Below, one piece after another: positions 63,488 through 64,000 of a DNA stretch of 64,000 nucleotides (position 1 is its first letter; the number at the start of each line of letters is the position of its first letter). Location: positions 62,001 to 126,000 of the forward strand of contig JADJDQ010000006.1 of the NCBI GenBank assembly GCA_016702605.1. Reading direction: 5' to 3'. The DNA comes from Candidatus Intricatilinea gracilis (lineage in GTDB: Bacteria; Pseudomonadota; Gammaproteobacteria; Burkholderiales; Burkholderiaceae_C). The notes beneath the pieces are model-generated. The model searched no databases, was not told where the DNA came from, and saw nothing but the letters and a program-made list of their open reading frames with translations. The position numbers were made by a program, and so were the translations under genes.

Positions 63488-64000
63488 TCAGTGCAAGCCT
63501 GCCGGTGCGGTCTGGTAGAAGCTGCGGTAGGCACCGTAGTCGGCACCGCTGGCTGGCACGAAGCTGGTGCTGGCCGGAAGCTTGACCAGATCGGCTGCGT
63601 TGGCCAGCACCTTTTGTCCATCCGGGTCCTTGGCCATGCCGAAGAAGGCGCGACTCACGGCCTGCAGATCCTTGTCGGGCACATTCTTCGAGGCCATCAG
63701 CGCAAGGTCGAGCAACGGCTCGGATTGCCACAACACACGCAGTTGTTTGTTCTCGCGCTTGGACCAACCCTGCGACAGCTGCGAGTGGGTGCCCGAGGCC
63801 TTGACCTTGCCGCTGGCGAGTTGTGCCAGTGAGCCGTCCGAGTTGCCGCCGAACACCACCTGCACCGGCACGTTGCGGGTCAGCAACCGGGCGTACGAGT
63901 GTTTGTAGGCGACGGTGGCCTCGGGGCCAGGGAAGCTGACCGCCTGATTGGCCAACTGTTCGACCTTCTGGATCGGTGAATCGGCCATCACCACGATCTG
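63488..64000 (-). CDS. PhnD-like phosphate/phosphonate-type periplasmic binding protein (5' end beyond window)
   Basis: The C-terminal 170 residues of a gene that continues past the right edge. AYKHSYARLLTRNVPVQVVFGGNSDGSLAQLASGKVKASG and LRVLWQSEPLLDLALMASKNVPDKDLQAVSRAFFGMAKDPDG fit the PhnD/phosphonate-type substrate-binding family (SBP_bac_3-like fold). Ends about 30 bases before the hybrid kinase, a pairing seen elsewhere for sensory binding proteins. Substrate unknown; many such proteins bind phosphite, phosphonates or other small anions. Confidence 0.82.
   Translation of the reverse strand, partial: QIVVMADSPIQKVEQLANQAVSFPGPEATVAYKHSYARLLTRNVPVQVVFGGNSDGSLAQLASGKVKASGTHSQLSQGWSKRENKQLRVLWQSEPLLDLALMASKNVPDKDLQAVSRAFFGMAKDPDGQKVLANAADLVKLPASTSFVPASGADYGAYRSFYQTAPAGLH

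Overview
The window is high-GC DNA with dense, overlapping genes. Its gene content fits a betaproteobacterium of the order Burkholderiales, in the Leptothrix/Sphaerotilus/Rubrivivax/Ralstonia range. The hydrogenase gene order closely matches the membrane-bound hydrogenase operon of Ralstonia eutropha, and the giant multicopper oxidase resembles MofA/McoA-type putative manganese oxidases. The genus is inferred, not proven.

Region 1 (1-14069). The left edge holds a truncated RegB/PrrB-like redox sensor kinase, divergent from a rightward run of six genes: a 2056-residue secreted multicopper oxidase, a YVTN beta-propeller protein, two Sco copper chaperones, a cytochrome c fused to a periplasmic binding protein, and a parvulin-type prolyl isomerase. 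This looks like one periplasmic or extracellular oxidation module (oxidase, copper loading, electron transfer, folding).

Region 2 (14084-25590, all minus). A compact type II secretion/type IV pilus-like operon (GspF, GspE, PilM/N/O/P-like, secretin with a C-terminal cohesin domain, two pseudopilins) converges on the oxidase cluster with 14 bases between them. An NTF2-like protein and a flavin oxidoreductase lie upstream of it.

Region 3 (25948-44832, all minus). A complete [NiFe]-hydrogenase locus: hoxK-G-(small membrane ORF)-Z-(HigA-like regulator)-M-L-O-Q-R-T-V, hypA-B-F-C-D-E, hoxA, hoxB, hoxC. It includes an O2-tolerant uptake enzyme, a H2-sensing regulatory hydrogenase and the NtrC-type activator HoxA. 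A candidate sigma-54 promoter lies 5' of hoxK. hoxK carries a one-base frameshift in a C run. The matching H2-signalling kinase HoxJ is not next to hoxC but at 54901-56400.

Region 4 (about 45100-49250). A visibly AT-richer, mosaic island: two related small lipoproteins, unknown proteins, an XRE regulator behind an inverted repeat, a 5'-truncated group II intron (broken reverse-transcriptase tail plus domains V and VI), a two-helix membrane protein and a DUF6429 protein.

Region 5 (49400-64000). Chromosomal genes rich in signalling: PNPOx-like protein, K+ channel, PstS-like protein overlapping a GGDEF/EAL protein, glutathione transferase, HoxJ, lipoprotein, radical SAM/SPASM protein, Ppx/GppA phosphatase, and a hybrid histidine kinase paired with a PhnD-like binding protein cut by the right edge.

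No rRNA, tRNA or CRISPR array was found.
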